In this document: one piece after another, positions 1 through 8,069 of the stretch | Layout: every line of letters begins with the position of its first letter | Numbering within the stretch: position 1 is the stretch's first letter | Origin: Chersky-840 sp963764205 | GTDB lineage: Bacteria > Actinomycetota > Acidimicrobiia > Acidimicrobiales > UBA8190 | DNA: 64,000 nucleotides | Assembly: GCA_963764205.1 (NCBI GenBank) | Contig: CAVXRN010000004.1 | Span: 264,784-328,783, forward strand | Direction: 5' to 3' | Made by a program: the position numbers and the translations under genes | The notes under the pieces: generated by a model | The model's database searches: none | What the model was told of the DNA's origin: nothing | What the model saw: the letters and a program-made list of their open reading frames with translations, nothing else

Positions 1-1836
1 GTCGGGACAGTCGATGATGTCGAGCGGCAGGCGCGACAGCCCGAGACGGCTCCAGTCGTGCTCGAGGGTGGCAGCATCGAGTGGGTCGACGGCGAAGTGC
101 ACGGCGCGCAGGTGGTCGGGTGACAACGTCCGGGCGTACTGGATGGCACGCGCCGTGGCCAGGTCCATCCGGTCCACCAGCACGACCACCACGTGGTGGC
201 GCAGCACCGGGGCCTCGCACGCCTGGGAGGCGTCCACCTCGAGCTGGTGGTCCTCTTGCACGTACTGCCGGTGCAGGCGAAGCAGGATCATGACGCCGAG
301 TGGCATGAGGATGACGACGACCCAGGCCCCCTCGGTGAATTTGGTCACGATGAAGATGAGGAGCACCACGAACGACAAGACCGCGGCGGTCCCGTTTATG
401 GCGACACCGCGCCGCCAGTGCGGCTCACGATGGGTCAGGTGGAACTTGACCATTCCCGCTCCGGCCATGGTGAACCCGGTGAACACCCCGATGGCGTAGA
501 GGGCGATGAGGCTGTCGAGCTTCGCTTGGGTGACGAGCAGGATGGCGATCGACACCGAGGTGAGCACCAGGATCCCGGTCGAGAACACGAGCCGGTGCCC
601 CCGGCGGGTGAGCTGGCGGGGCAAGTACGAATCGTCGGCGGCGAAGCTCGCCAGGAAGGGAAACCCGGTGAAGCTGGTGTTGGCCGCCAGCACCAGGATG
701 AGCATCGTCCCGCCCTGGAGCAACAGATAGAGCACATGGGGGAACGTGCCATCTCCGTACACGTACTTGGCCACCTGGGACAGGACCGTGGGCGTCCCCG
801 AGACGTAGGGCACGGGGTGCACGATGGCCGCCAACGCGGCGATGCCGAGGACGAGCGACCCCAGGATCAGGCTCATGATCACGAGCGTGATGCGTGCGTT
901 GCGCGACTCGGGCGGGCGGAAGATGCTCACCCCGTTGGAGATGGCCTCGGTGCCCGTCAACGCCGAGCCCCCCGACGCGAACGCCTTCGCCACGATGAAC
1001 AGCGACGCGCCCATGAGCAGACCCTGCCCCGGTGTGCCCGCCGACACCGCTCCCGCATGATGGATCGAATGCGCATGGAGGTCGCCCAGCACGGCCTTGA
1101 CCGACCCCACGATGATCAGGAGGGCCATGTTGGCGATGAAGAAGTAGGTCGGGACGGCGAAGACGCGTCCCGCTTCGCGGATGCCGCGCAGGTTGCCGTA
1201 GGCGATGAGGAGCACGAGGCCGATGGCGATCCACATCGTGCCGTCGTGGCGACCGAGGCTGGGGACGACCGAGACCAGCGCGTCCACCCCGGCGGCCACC
1301 GACACCGCCACCGTGAGCGTGTAGTCGATGAGCAGCGACACCGCCGCGATCTGCGCCACGCCCAGGCCGAAGTTCTCGCGCGCCACCACGTAGGCGCCGC
1401 CCGCCTTCGTGTAGACCTTGACTACCTCGAGGTACGACGCCGTCACGAAGAGCAGCACGACCACAACCGCGACGGTCACGGGCACCACCAACGCGAAGGC
1501 GGCCACGCCGATGTACTTGACCAGCTGCACCAGGATCTGCTCGGTGGCGTAGGCCGAGGACGAGATGACGTCTGACGACAACACCGCCAGCGCCGTGGGC
1601 TTGCCCAGGCGCTCGACGGCCTGGCGCTCCGAGGCGAGAGGCGGGCCCAGGAAGACGTTCTTGAGCCGGTACCGGGCGTTCTCGGGGAGGTCGAGGGAGT
1701 CGAACGACGGAAGCGCCTCGGGGGTTACGTCCCGTCCGGGGACCTTCCCCTGGGCACGAACGACCGCCGGGGCCGGCGCCGGCTCCCCGCCCGGCGCTAC
1801 GGCCTCGCCCGCGTCGGGCACCGGGACCTCGCTCAC
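1..1836 (-). CDS. APC-family amino acid/cation permease, C-terminus cut off by window edge
   Basis: About 612 codons are visible and the frame is still open at base 1, so the C-terminus is missing. The protein has a hydrophilic N-terminus of about 60 residues, then a series of hydrophobic segments typical of the APC superfamily (COG0531), including ISSSAYATEQIL near the first membrane helix and a glycine/serine-rich stretch around ASGGSALTGTEAISNG. After the last helix a soluble cytoplasmic region begins that contains VVVVLVDRMDLATARAI, resembling a universal-stress-like fold. Start taken as GTG at 1836; an in-frame GTG at 1821 with GAGG five bases upstream is an alternative. It is divergent from the two trkA genes. 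The same order (permease divergent from two TrkA proteins) is known from Mycobacterium (Rv2690c, ceoB, ceoC), which supports a role in potassium or amino acid transport. The substrate cannot be read from sequence. Confidence 0.85.
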   Translation of the reverse strand, partial: MSEVPVPDAGEAVAPGGEPAPAPAVVRAQGKVPGRDVTPEALPSFDSLDLPENARYRLKNVFLGPPLASERQAVERLGKPTALAVLSSDVISSSAYATEQILVQLVKYIGVAAFALVVPVTVAVVVVLLFVTASYLEVVKVYTKAGGAYVVARENFGLGVAQIAAVSLLIDYTLTVAVSVAAGVDALVSVVPSLGRHDGTMWIAIGLVLLIAYGNLRGIREAGRVFAVPTYFFIANMALLIIVGSVKAVLGDLHAHSIHHAGAVSAGTPGQGLLMGASLFIVAKAFASGGSALTGTEAISNGVSIFRPPESRNARITLVIMSLILGSLVLGIAALAAIVHPVPYVSGTPTVLSQVAKYVYGDGTFPHVLYLLLQGGTMLILVLAANTSFTGFPFLASFAADDSYLPRQLTRRGHRLVFSTGILVLTSVSIAILLVTQAKLDSLIALYAIGVFTGFTMAGAGMVKFHLTHREPHWRRGVAINGTAAVLSFVVLLIFIVTKFTEGAWVVVILMPLGVMILLRLHRQYVQEDHQLEVDASQACEAPVLRHHVVVVLVDRMDLATARAIQYARTLSPDHLRAVHFAVDPLDAATLEHDWSRLGLSRLPLDIIDCPD

Positions 1837-1885
1837 GCCTTTCAGGTAACCACATCCCGTGCACCACCCGGTGCGGCCGAGGCTC

Positions 1886-1977
1886 GTTGCCCGGGCCGGC
1901 TGTGCCGTGTTGCCCGGGCCGGCTGCGCCGTGTTGCCCGGGCCGGCTGCGCCGTGTTGCCCGGGCCGGCTGTGCCGT
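1886..1977. repeat. Four tandem copies of a 23-bp repeat
   Basis: Four consecutive 23-bp units start at 1886, 1909, 1932 and 1955. They differ only at one position (gtgcc in units 1 and 4, gcgcc in units 2 and 3). Each unit holds CCCGGGCCGG. The array fills most of the 146-bp gap between the divergent APC permease and trkA starts and ends six bases before the chosen ATG of trkA. Because 23 is not a multiple of three, the array is unlikely to be translated as part of trkA even though a frame runs through it. Confidence 0.9.
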
Positions 1978-1982
1978 GTTGC

Positions 1983-2681
1983 ATGGTGCCGGTGCACGTT
2001 GTCATCGTCGGGTGTGGGCGGGTGGGATCTGGGCTCGCCATCCGACTGGTCGAGCACGGGCACACGGTGTCGATCATCGACAAGGTCCCACGGGCCTTTC
2101 GGCGTCTGCCTGCCGACTGGCCCGGGACGTCGATCGTCGGCTCGGGGTTCGACCGCGACGACCTCGACCGTGCCGGCGCCAAGCAGGCGAGCGCCCTGGC
2201 CGCGGTGACGAGCGGGGACAACTCGAACATCCTGACGGCGCGGATCGCCCGGGAGAACTACGGCATCCACAGTGTCGTGGCCCGCATCTACGACCCCCGT
2301 CGAGCGGAGATCTACCAGCGGCTCGGGATCCCTACCGTGGCCACCGTGACGTGGACGATCGACCAGGTCATGCACCGGCTGTTGCCCGACGCCGTGGTGG
2401 GGGAATGGAGCGACCCCTCGGGCCATCTCGTCCTGGTCGAACGCGTCCTGCCCGAGTCGTGGGCCGGAAAGGCGTTGCGCGACCTGGGCATGCCGGGAAA
2501 GGTCAAGGTGGTGGCGGTCACCCGTGCCGGCGTCCCGCGCCTCGAAGTGGCCGACCTGGTCGGCCAGGAGGGCGACATCTTGCATCTGGCGGTGCTCAAG
2601 GACGCCGTCGGTGAGCTCGAGCACCGCTTCCACGGCGGGGCTGGCCTCCCCGACGGTCGTGCCGTGGGGACTGCGCTGTGA
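1983..2681 (+). CDS. trkA: TrkA-family potassium uptake regulatory protein (first of pair)
   Basis: 232 residues. The N-terminus VHVVIVGCGRVGSGLA is a Rossmann NAD-binding motif of the TrkA-N (RCK) domain, and the last ~80 residues (LVERVLPESWAGKALRDLG onward) fit a TrkA-C ligand-binding domain. Such proteins sit on the cytoplasmic face of potassium channels or transporters and gate them in response to nucleotides. Start taken as ATG 1983, just after the tandem repeats; GTG at 1986 or 1992 would also give the usual beginning of the family. The stop overlaps the start of the next trkA by four bases (GTGA), so the two are translationally coupled and may form a heteromeric ring as ceoB/ceoC are thought to in mycobacteria. 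Confidence 0.9.
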   Translation: MVPVHVVIVGCGRVGSGLAIRLVEHGHTVSIIDKVPRAFRRLPADWPGTSIVGSGFDRDDLDRAGAKQASALAAVTSGDNSNILTARIARENYGIHSVVARIYDPRRAEIYQRLGIPTVATVTWTIDQVMHRLLPDAVVGEWSDPSGHLVLVERVLPESWAGKALRDLGMPGKVKVVAVTRAGVPRLEVADLVGQEGDILHLAVLKDAVGELEHRFHGGAGLPDGRAVGTAL

Positions 2682-3340
2682 AGGTCGCCATCGCGGGCGC
2701 CGGCAGCGTGGGCACCGCCATCGCCAAGGACTTGGCGGCCAACGGTCATGACGTGCTGCTCATCGAGCGCGACCCCGACCTGGTGGAGCGCTTGCGGTCG
2801 ACCCTCGACGTGACCTTGGTCGCCGCCGACGCCTGTGAAGTCGACTCCCTCGACGCGGCGGGTATGGCCCAGGTCGACGTGGCCGTGGCTGCCACCGGTG
2901 ACGACGAGGACAACCTGGTCATCTCGTTGCTGGCGAAACAGGAATTCGCCGTGCCCCGCGTCGTGGCCCGCGTCAACCATCCCAGCAATCAATGGCTCTT
3001 CAACGAGTCGTGGGGCGTCGACATCTCGGTGTCGACGCCCCAGCTACTGACGGCGCTGGTGGAAGAGGCCGTCTCGGTCGGCTCGCTCGTCCGGCTCCTG
3101 CAATTCGAGCGTGGCAACGCGCACCTCGTCGAGGTCACCTTGGCCGAGGCGTCCCCCGCGGCGGGGACATCGCTCGTCGACCTCGAGTTCCCACGCGACG
3201 CGACGGTGGTGGCGGTGGTACGCGGCGACCGGCTCGTCGTCCCGCGTGGCGACACGGTGCTCACCGCCGGGGACGAGGTCATGGTGCTCGTGACCGGGGA
3301 GGCGGAGACGGCCGTCCAACAACTCTTGGTCGGCGACTGA
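2678..3340 (+). CDS. trkA: TrkA-family potassium uptake regulatory protein (second of pair)
   Basis: 220 residues starting with GTG in a four-base overlap with the preceding gene. VAIAGAGSVGTAIAKDL is the dinucleotide-binding glycine motif, followed by the acidic residue at the end of the second strand (LLIERDPD). The C-terminal ~80 residues contain the TrkA-C domain ending in GDTVLTAGDEVMVLVTG. Full length for the family. With its upstream partner it should regulate potassium flux through a membrane channel or transporter; none of the classic TrkH/KtrB proteins is seen here, and the divergent APC permease is the only membrane transporter next to it. Confidence 0.9.
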   Translation: MKVAIAGAGSVGTAIAKDLAANGHDVLLIERDPDLVERLRSTLDVTLVAADACEVDSLDAAGMAQVDVAVAATGDDEDNLVISLLAKQEFAVPRVVARVNHPSNQWLFNESWGVDISVSTPQLLTALVEEAVSVGSLVRLLQFERGNAHLVEVTLAEASPAAGTSLVDLEFPRDATVVAVVRGDRLVVPRGDTVLTAGDEVMVLVTGEAETAVQQLLVGD

Positions 3341-3436
3341 CCCGTCGTCGCCCGGTCCGTGCCCCGGCCCGACCCCGATCATCCTCGACCACCGGTGATC
3401 CCGGTCGCGGGTGACGCCCCCGTACAATTCCTCCTC

Positions 3437-4228
3437 ATGGAGGCGGCCTTCTTCGATCTCGACAAGACCATCATCGCCCGGGCGTCGATGGCCGCCTTCG
3501 GCCACCACTTCTATCGGGGCGGGTTGATCTCCAGGTCCACGGTCGTCCGAGCCCTCACCTCGCAACTGGTGTACCTGCATCTCGGGGCGAGCGAGCAGAA
3601 GCTGGCCAAGATCCGCGAGTCGGTGCTCAAGCTCACGTCGGGGTGGGACCAGGGCGAGGTGTCGCGCATCGTCCGGGAGACCCTCGACGAGGTCGTCGAG
3701 CCCATCATCTACGCCGAGGCCCTGGAGCTGCTGGACCAGCACCACGCATCGGGGCGCAAGACCTACCTGGTCTCGGCCTCACCCGAGGAGATCGTCCAGC
3801 CCCTGGCCGAGTACCTCGGCGTGGACGGCGCCATCGCCAGCCGGGCCGTGGTGGACCTCGACGGGCGGTACACGGGCGAGATGGCCTTCTACGCCTACGG
3901 ACCCTTCAAAGCCCAGGCCATGCGCGACCTGGCCCAATTCGAAGGCATCGACCTGTCGGCGTCGTACGCGTACTCGGACTCCTACACCGACGTCCCCATG
4001 CTCGAGGCGGTGGGACATCCCGTCGTGGTGAACCCCGACCGCGTGCTCGCGCGTCTGGCTCGCGACCGGGGCTGGGAAACACTGCAATTCTCGCGACCGG
4101 TCCGGCTGCGTGACCGCGTGCCGGTGCCCAACCTCCCGACTGCGGCCGCGCTGACCGGTGTGGCGCTCGCCGCCACGGGTGCCGCAGTGCTCGTCAGACG
4201 GCACGGGCACAGGGCGGCCCGCCCGTAG
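3437..4228 (+). CDS. HAD-superfamily hydrolase, subfamily IB (phosphoserine phosphatase-like)
   Basis: 263 residues from ATG 3437. Motif I is FFDLDKTI (DxDxT type, here DLDKT), motif II is the serine in VSASPEE, the motif III lysine lies in YGPFKAQAM and motif IV is YSDSYTDVPMLE. These place it in HAD subfamily IB with SerB-like and lysophosphatidic/phosphocholine phosphatases. A hydrophobic stretch near the C-terminus (LTGVALAATGAAVLV) followed by RRHGHR suggests a membrane tail, as in many actinobacterial members of this group. An in-frame ATG-less extension upstream (from 3359) lacks family similarity and was not used. The substrate is not predictable. Confidence 0.85.
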   Translation: MEAAFFDLDKTIIARASMAAFGHHFYRGGLISRSTVVRALTSQLVYLHLGASEQKLAKIRESVLKLTSGWDQGEVSRIVRETLDEVVEPIIYAEALELLDQHHASGRKTYLVSASPEEIVQPLAEYLGVDGAIASRAVVDLDGRYTGEMAFYAYGPFKAQAMRDLAQFEGIDLSASYAYSDSYTDVPMLEAVGHPVVVNPDRVLARLARDRGWETLQFSRPVRLRDRVPVPNLPTAAALTGVALAATGAAVLVRRHGHRAARP

Positions 4229-4234
4229 GGTGGC

Positions 4235-4309
4235 TCAGGCTTCGCGCAGCCGCTTGGCGGCGATGAGGCCCAGACCGACGAGGATGGCGATGATCAGTAG
4301 CTTCTTCAC
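4235..4309 (-). CDS. Very small single-helix membrane peptide
   Basis: 24 codons from GTG 4309: two lysines, a hydrophobic stretch (LLIIAILVGLGLIAA) and a basic end (KRLREA). AGG lies about six bases upstream. The peptide resembles the short lysine-start membrane peptides found in actinobacterial genomes, but no function is known to me. It lies between the HAD phosphatase stop and the sigma factor, both of which face it. Short length limits confidence. Confidence 0.5.
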   Translation of the reverse strand: MKKLLIIAILVGLGLIAAKRLREA

Positions 4310-4393
4310 GAGGCCTGATCCTATCCACGGGCGGTGACTCTCTGTCCCGGCCCGTCTGACCTGGGCGGTCGCGACCCGCCGCAGGTGACGAGC

Positions 4394-5404
4394 TCAAACC
4401 GTGAGCAGGTCGCGCGCCCCGGTGTCCGACGACGGATGACGCAGCTTGGACATGGCCCGCGCCTCGATCTGGCGTATCCGTTCCCTGGTGAGGTTGAAAT
4501 GCTCCCCGACTTCCTCCAGCGTGCGTGGCTCGCCGCGGTCGAGGCCGAAACGCAGACGGAGGATCTCTCGCTCGCGTTCGTCGAGAGGCGACAGAAGACG
4601 GTTGATCTCCTCGGGCAACAGCGACGTCGCCGCGACCTCGAAGGGCGACTCGGCCGAGCGGTCCTCGACGACGTCGCCGAGCTCGGCGTCCCCGTCCTCG
4701 CGCAGCGGCTCCGACAACGACAACGGCTCGGCCCGGAAGCGCAAGGCCTCGATCAGCTTGTCCTCGGGCATCTCTACTTCCTCGCCCAGTTCGGCCAGCG
4801 TGGCGGGTCGGCCGAGTTTCAGCTCGAGACGAGCCTGCGCCTTCTGCACGCGCGCCAACGTGTCGCCGGCGTGCACAGGGAGACGGATCGTCCTCCCCGT
4901 GTTGGCGATGCCGCGCGTGATGGCCTGCCGGATCCACCAGGTGGCATAGGTCGAGAATTTGAAGCCTTTGCGCCAGTCGAACTTCTCGACGGCGTGCATC
5001 AAGCCGAGATTCCCCTCTTGGATCAGGTCGAGCAGGGGGAGCCCCGATGCCTGGTACTTCTTGGCGATCGACACCACCAACCGGAGGTTCGACTGGACGA
5101 ACGTCTGCTGGGCCTGCTCACCGGTCTGGATCTTGCGTCGCAATTCCCGGCGCTTGGCAGCGGTGAGATCTTTCACCTTCGTCGCCAGATCGAGCTCGGC
5201 GGCCCGACCTCCCTCGATGGTCTGCGCCAGGCGGACCTCGTCGTCCTTGGTGAGCAGCGGGTACTGGCCGATGTCGGTCAGGTAGAGCCGGACCAGGTCC
5301 TCCTCGTCGCGCTCGACGCGCTCCTTCGCCAACGCCTCAACCCTTCGTCGGAACCCTCCGGCGATCCCTGCCGGTGGTCGATGTCTTGGGGCAACGCATG
5401 CCAC
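4394..5404 (-). CDS. RNA polymerase sigma-70 family factor (group 1/2)
   Basis: 336 residues. Region 1.2/2.1 starts at DEEDLVRLYLTDIGQYPLL, region 2.2-2.4 contains NLRLVVSIAKKYQ, DLIQEGNLGLMHAVEKFDW and FSTYATWWIRQAITR, region 3 follows, and region 4.2 carries TLEEVGEHFNLTRERIRQIE. These match primary and primary-like sigma factors. Region 1.1 is absent, so it could be a group 2 factor (SigB/HrdB-like) or a short principal sigma. The exact start is uncertain: GTG 5404 gives a poorly conserved 20-residue leader, and a GTT/VEALAKE region near 5345 is where similarity begins. It recruits core polymerase to -10/-35 promoters. Confidence 0.92.
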   Translation of the reverse strand: MACVAPRHRPPAGIAGGFRRRVEALAKERVERDEEDLVRLYLTDIGQYPLLTKDDEVRLAQTIEGGRAAELDLATKVKDLTAAKRRELRRKIQTGEQAQQTFVQSNLRLVVSIAKKYQASGLPLLDLIQEGNLGLMHAVEKFDWRKGFKFSTYATWWIRQAITRGIANTGRTIRLPVHAGDTLARVQKAQARLELKLGRPATLAELGEEVEMPEDKLIEALRFRAEPLSLSEPLREDGDAELGDVVEDRSAESPFEVAATSLLPEEINRLLSPLDEREREILRLRFGLDRGEPRTLEEVGEHFNLTRERIRQIEARAMSKLRHPSSDTGARDLLTV

Positions 5405-5429
5405 TCACCTGTGGATATCAGTTTACCGA

Positions 5430-5443
5430 GAGGTCAAGACCTC
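5430..5443. promoter_or_regulatory. Perfect 6-bp inverted repeat upstream of the sigma gene
   Basis: GAGGTC-AA-GACCTC lies 26 to 39 bases upstream of the sigma factor start. On the minus strand the dyad contains TTGACC, which would fit a -35 hexamer, though no good -10 box is spaced correctly. It may be an operator overlapping the promoter; this is inference from position only. Confidence 0.3.
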
Positions 5444-5497
5444 AGCCCGCGTCAGACCTTCCACCGCCCATCGGAACCCGAGTGAGGACGTGGTCGG

Positions 5498-6238
5498 TCA
5501 CGTCGAAGGCGTGGTCGCCACCCCGGCGCCATCGGGCCCGATGGGCCAGGGCACGAGGCCGGCGCCGGCTTCGGCGATCATCTCTTCGAGACGCTGTTGA
5601 TGGCGGGTGACGACGGCGACGTCGTGGGGACGGCGCAACAACGCTTGGGTCAGCGCCTCGAGAGCCTGCCATTCCTCGGTCTCGTCGCGCAGCACGAGCC
5701 GCAGGCACCGGGTGACGGGCGCGTCGGCGACGGCCGAGACCCGGCGCAGGTGCAGGGCGTACCCCGTGACCAGTCGGGCCAGCACCACTCTCCCGATGCC
5801 GACGAGGCGCGGGAGCGTGCCGCCGGCGTGGACCTCGAGTCGCCCTCCCCGCGGCGTGTCGTCGGCGTCGGAGCTGTCGGGGTCGTCGTCGGGGACGACG
5901 CCGGCGAGCACGGCGAACATGCGGTCCACCTCGGCGCTGGGGGCCACGACCAGCGACTCGGCGTCGACCGAGTCGAGCGCAGGCAGCCGATCTGAGAAGA
6001 GCTCCGCGTGCCAGGCGTGTTGTTGGCTGTACACGTCGAACAGCAGCTGGGCCTCGGGCACGGGCTCGGAAGCCACCCACGAGCCCAGTACCTCGAAGAG
6101 CCGGCGCTCCACCCATCGGTAGGACCCGACGAGCCGCGCGGCCGCCTCCAGCGACAGCGCGCGTCCGCCCGGGCCCGGCGCGCCGTCGACGGATCCCCCG
6201 CCGATGGCCGGTGCGACCGCGTCGAACCGGTCAACCAT
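5498..6238 (-). CDS. Conserved hypothetical protein, possibly ferritin-like helical fold
   Basis: 246 residues from ATG 6238, whose start overlaps the end of the NAD synthetase gene by eight bases, so the two are co-transcribed. The sequence is helical, with glutamate and histidine spaced as in ferritin-like bundles: YRWVERRLFEVLGSW, then YSQQHAWHAELFSDRLP, then a later pair of long helices (RLVLRDETEEWQALEALTQALL and HQQRLEEMIAEAG). Whether these bind metal is unknown. There is no signal peptide or membrane segment. I do not recognise a characterised homologue. Confidence 0.65.
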   Translation of the reverse strand: MVDRFDAVAPAIGGGSVDGAPGPGGRALSLEAAARLVGSYRWVERRLFEVLGSWVASEPVPEAQLLFDVYSQQHAWHAELFSDRLPALDSVDAESLVVAPSAEVDRMFAVLAGVVPDDDPDSSDADDTPRGGRLEVHAGGTLPRLVGIGRVVLARLVTGYALHLRRVSAVADAPVTRCLRLVLRDETEEWQALEALTQALLRRPHDVAVVTRHQQRLEEMIAEAGAGLVPWPIGPDGAGVATTPST

Positions 6239-8018
6239 GCGGGACCTCGGGCGCGGGATCCCGATAGCGGTTTGTGATCGGCATGCGCCGATCCTTGCCG
6301 AACGCCTTGGCCGTGATGCGGACACCAGGTGGGGACTGGCGGCGCTTGTACTCGGCGCCGTCGACGAGCGACGCGACCCGGACGACGAGGGCCGGGTCGT
6401 ACCCACCGGCGACAACATCCGCGATCGACCGATCGTGGAGCACGAGCGCGTCGAGCAGCGGATCGAGAACCTCGTACGGCGGCAAGCTCTGGTCGTCGCG
6501 CTGGTCGGGCCGCAACTCGGCTGACGGTGCCTTGCTCAGCACCGACTCGGGGATGAGATCGCGACCGGCACGGGTGTTTCGATATCGGCACAGCCGGTAC
6601 ACGAGCGTCTTCGGAACATCCTTGATCACCGCGAAGCCACCGGCCGAGTCGCCGTACAACGTCGAATAGCCCGTCGCCAGCTCGCTCTTGTTTCCTGTCG
6701 TGAGCACGATCCAACCTCGGGCGTTGGACACCGCCATGAGGACCACGCCGCGGATCCTCGACTGCAGGTTCTCATCGGTGAGCCCCGTCGGCGCGTCGCC
6801 GAGGGCGCCGGTGAGGACCGACGCCAGCGCGCCGTGTGCCGGTTCGATGGGGACGTGGACGAGCTCGATTCCCAGACGCTCGGCCAGGGCGGCGGCGTCG
6901 GTGACCGACCCGGCGCTCGAGTACCGGGACGGCATCGACAATCCGTGCACATGACCCGCACCGAGGCCGTCCACGGCGATGGCGGCGACAAGCGACGAGT
7001 CGACCCCTCCGGACAGACCGATCACCGCGTCGGTAAAGCCGTTCTTCTTCAAGTAGTCGCGCGTGCCCACGACGAGCGCCTCGTACACCTCGGCGTCCTC
7101 GCTGAGCGGGGTCGGCACCGGTAGCGCCGGCAGCCGGCCCGGCGCTCGCGATGCGGCGCTCACCGGCACCACGGGCAGACTCGGCCCGGGATCGTCCCCG
7201 GGAAGGGCCACGTCGACCAGGAGCGTGGACTCGACGAACCTCGGCGCCGCGGCCAGGACGGTGCCCGACTCGTCCATGACGAACGAGCCGCCGTCGAAGA
7301 CCAACTCGTCCTGACCACCGACCTGGTTGACATAGGCGATGGCACACCCCGCCTCCGCCACGCGCCGACGGGCTTCGGCCAGACGGTCGTCCTCGCGCCC
7401 GATGGAGTACGGCGACGCGTTCACGTTCACCACCAGACGTGCGCCCCCGGCGGCCTGCAGGGGAATCGACCCCCCGGGGAACCACAGGTCTTCGCAGATC
7501 GACACACCCACGGGAACACCGGCGACCTGGTAGAGGCGGAGATCGGTCGTTCCCGGCGCAAACCAACGCTCCTCGTCGAAGACGCCATAGTTGGGAAGCC
7601 GGCGTTTGTGGTACACCCCGACCACGGCTCCGCCGACACACACCGCCACCGCGTTGCGAAGCCGCCGTGGCGCGCCCCGGATAGCAGCCTCCCGGGCGAC
7701 GGCGCCGGCACCCGCCGCGTGCGCCACGGCGGAGTCGAGGTCGTCGTCACCCACGACGTCGACGAACCCGACCAGGGCGACGCAGGCGGACGTGGCCGAC
7801 GCGACCTTGTCGAGCGCGGCCAGGTTGTGCGCTACGAATGCCGGCTTGAGCAGAAGATCCTCGGGGGGATACCCCGTGATGGCGAGCTCAGGGAAGGCCG
7901 CCACGTCGGCGCCTTGGCTCTCGACGTCCGCCAGGCACTCGATGATGCGGGCGGCATTGCCCTCGACCTCACCCACGACCGTATCGAGCTGGCACAACGC
8001 CATGCGCAGGTGGGACAC
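6231..8018 (-). CDS. nadE: Glutamine-dependent NAD(+) synthetase
   Basis: 595 residues, the two-domain form that makes NAD from deamido-NAD, ATP and glutamine. The N-terminal nitrilase-type glutaminase domain (about 1-280) shows the catalytic triad: Glu in AAFPELAITGYPPED, Lys in VYHKRRLPNYGVFDE, Cys in VGVSICEDLWFPGG. The C-terminal synthetase domain has the pyrophosphate loop GLSGGVDSSLVAAIA and later SELATGYSTLYGDSAGGFAVIKDVPK. Length agrees with bacterial two-domain NadE, shorter than the ~680-residue mycobacterial enzyme. Last step of NAD synthesis, cytoplasmic. The next gene begins inside its stop region. Confidence 0.95.
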   Translation of the reverse strand: MSHLRMALCQLDTVVGEVEGNAARIIECLADVESQGADVAAFPELAITGYPPEDLLLKPAFVAHNLAALDKVASATSACVALVGFVDVVGDDDLDSAVAHAAGAGAVAREAAIRGAPRRLRNAVAVCVGGAVVGVYHKRRLPNYGVFDEERWFAPGTTDLRLYQVAGVPVGVSICEDLWFPGGSIPLQAAGGARLVVNVNASPYSIGREDDRLAEARRRVAEAGCAIAYVNQVGGQDELVFDGGSFVMDESGTVLAAAPRFVESTLLVDVALPGDDPGPSLPVVPVSAASRAPGRLPALPVPTPLSEDAEVYEALVVGTRDYLKKNGFTDAVIGLSGGVDSSLVAAIAVDGLGAGHVHGLSMPSRYSSAGSVTDAAALAERLGIELVHVPIEPAHGALASVLTGALGDAPTGLTDENLQSRIRGVVLMAVSNARGWIVLTTGNKSELATGYSTLYGDSAGGFAVIKDVPKTLVYRLCRYRNTRAGRDLIPESVLSKAPSAELRPDQRDDQSLPPYEVLDPLLDALVLHDRSIADVVAGGYDPALVVRVASLVDGAEYKRRQSPPGVRITAKAFGKDRRMPITNRYRDPAPEVPHG

Positions 8019-8069
8019 GACGAAATCTTACCGGCCCCCCTCGCGGAGCCAGCCTGGCAAGCTGCGGTG

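Noticed and set aside
425..2230. A 601-codon minus-strand frame over the APC permease
   Set aside because: It is out of frame with the permease, which has the membrane helices and a proper family match over the same bases.
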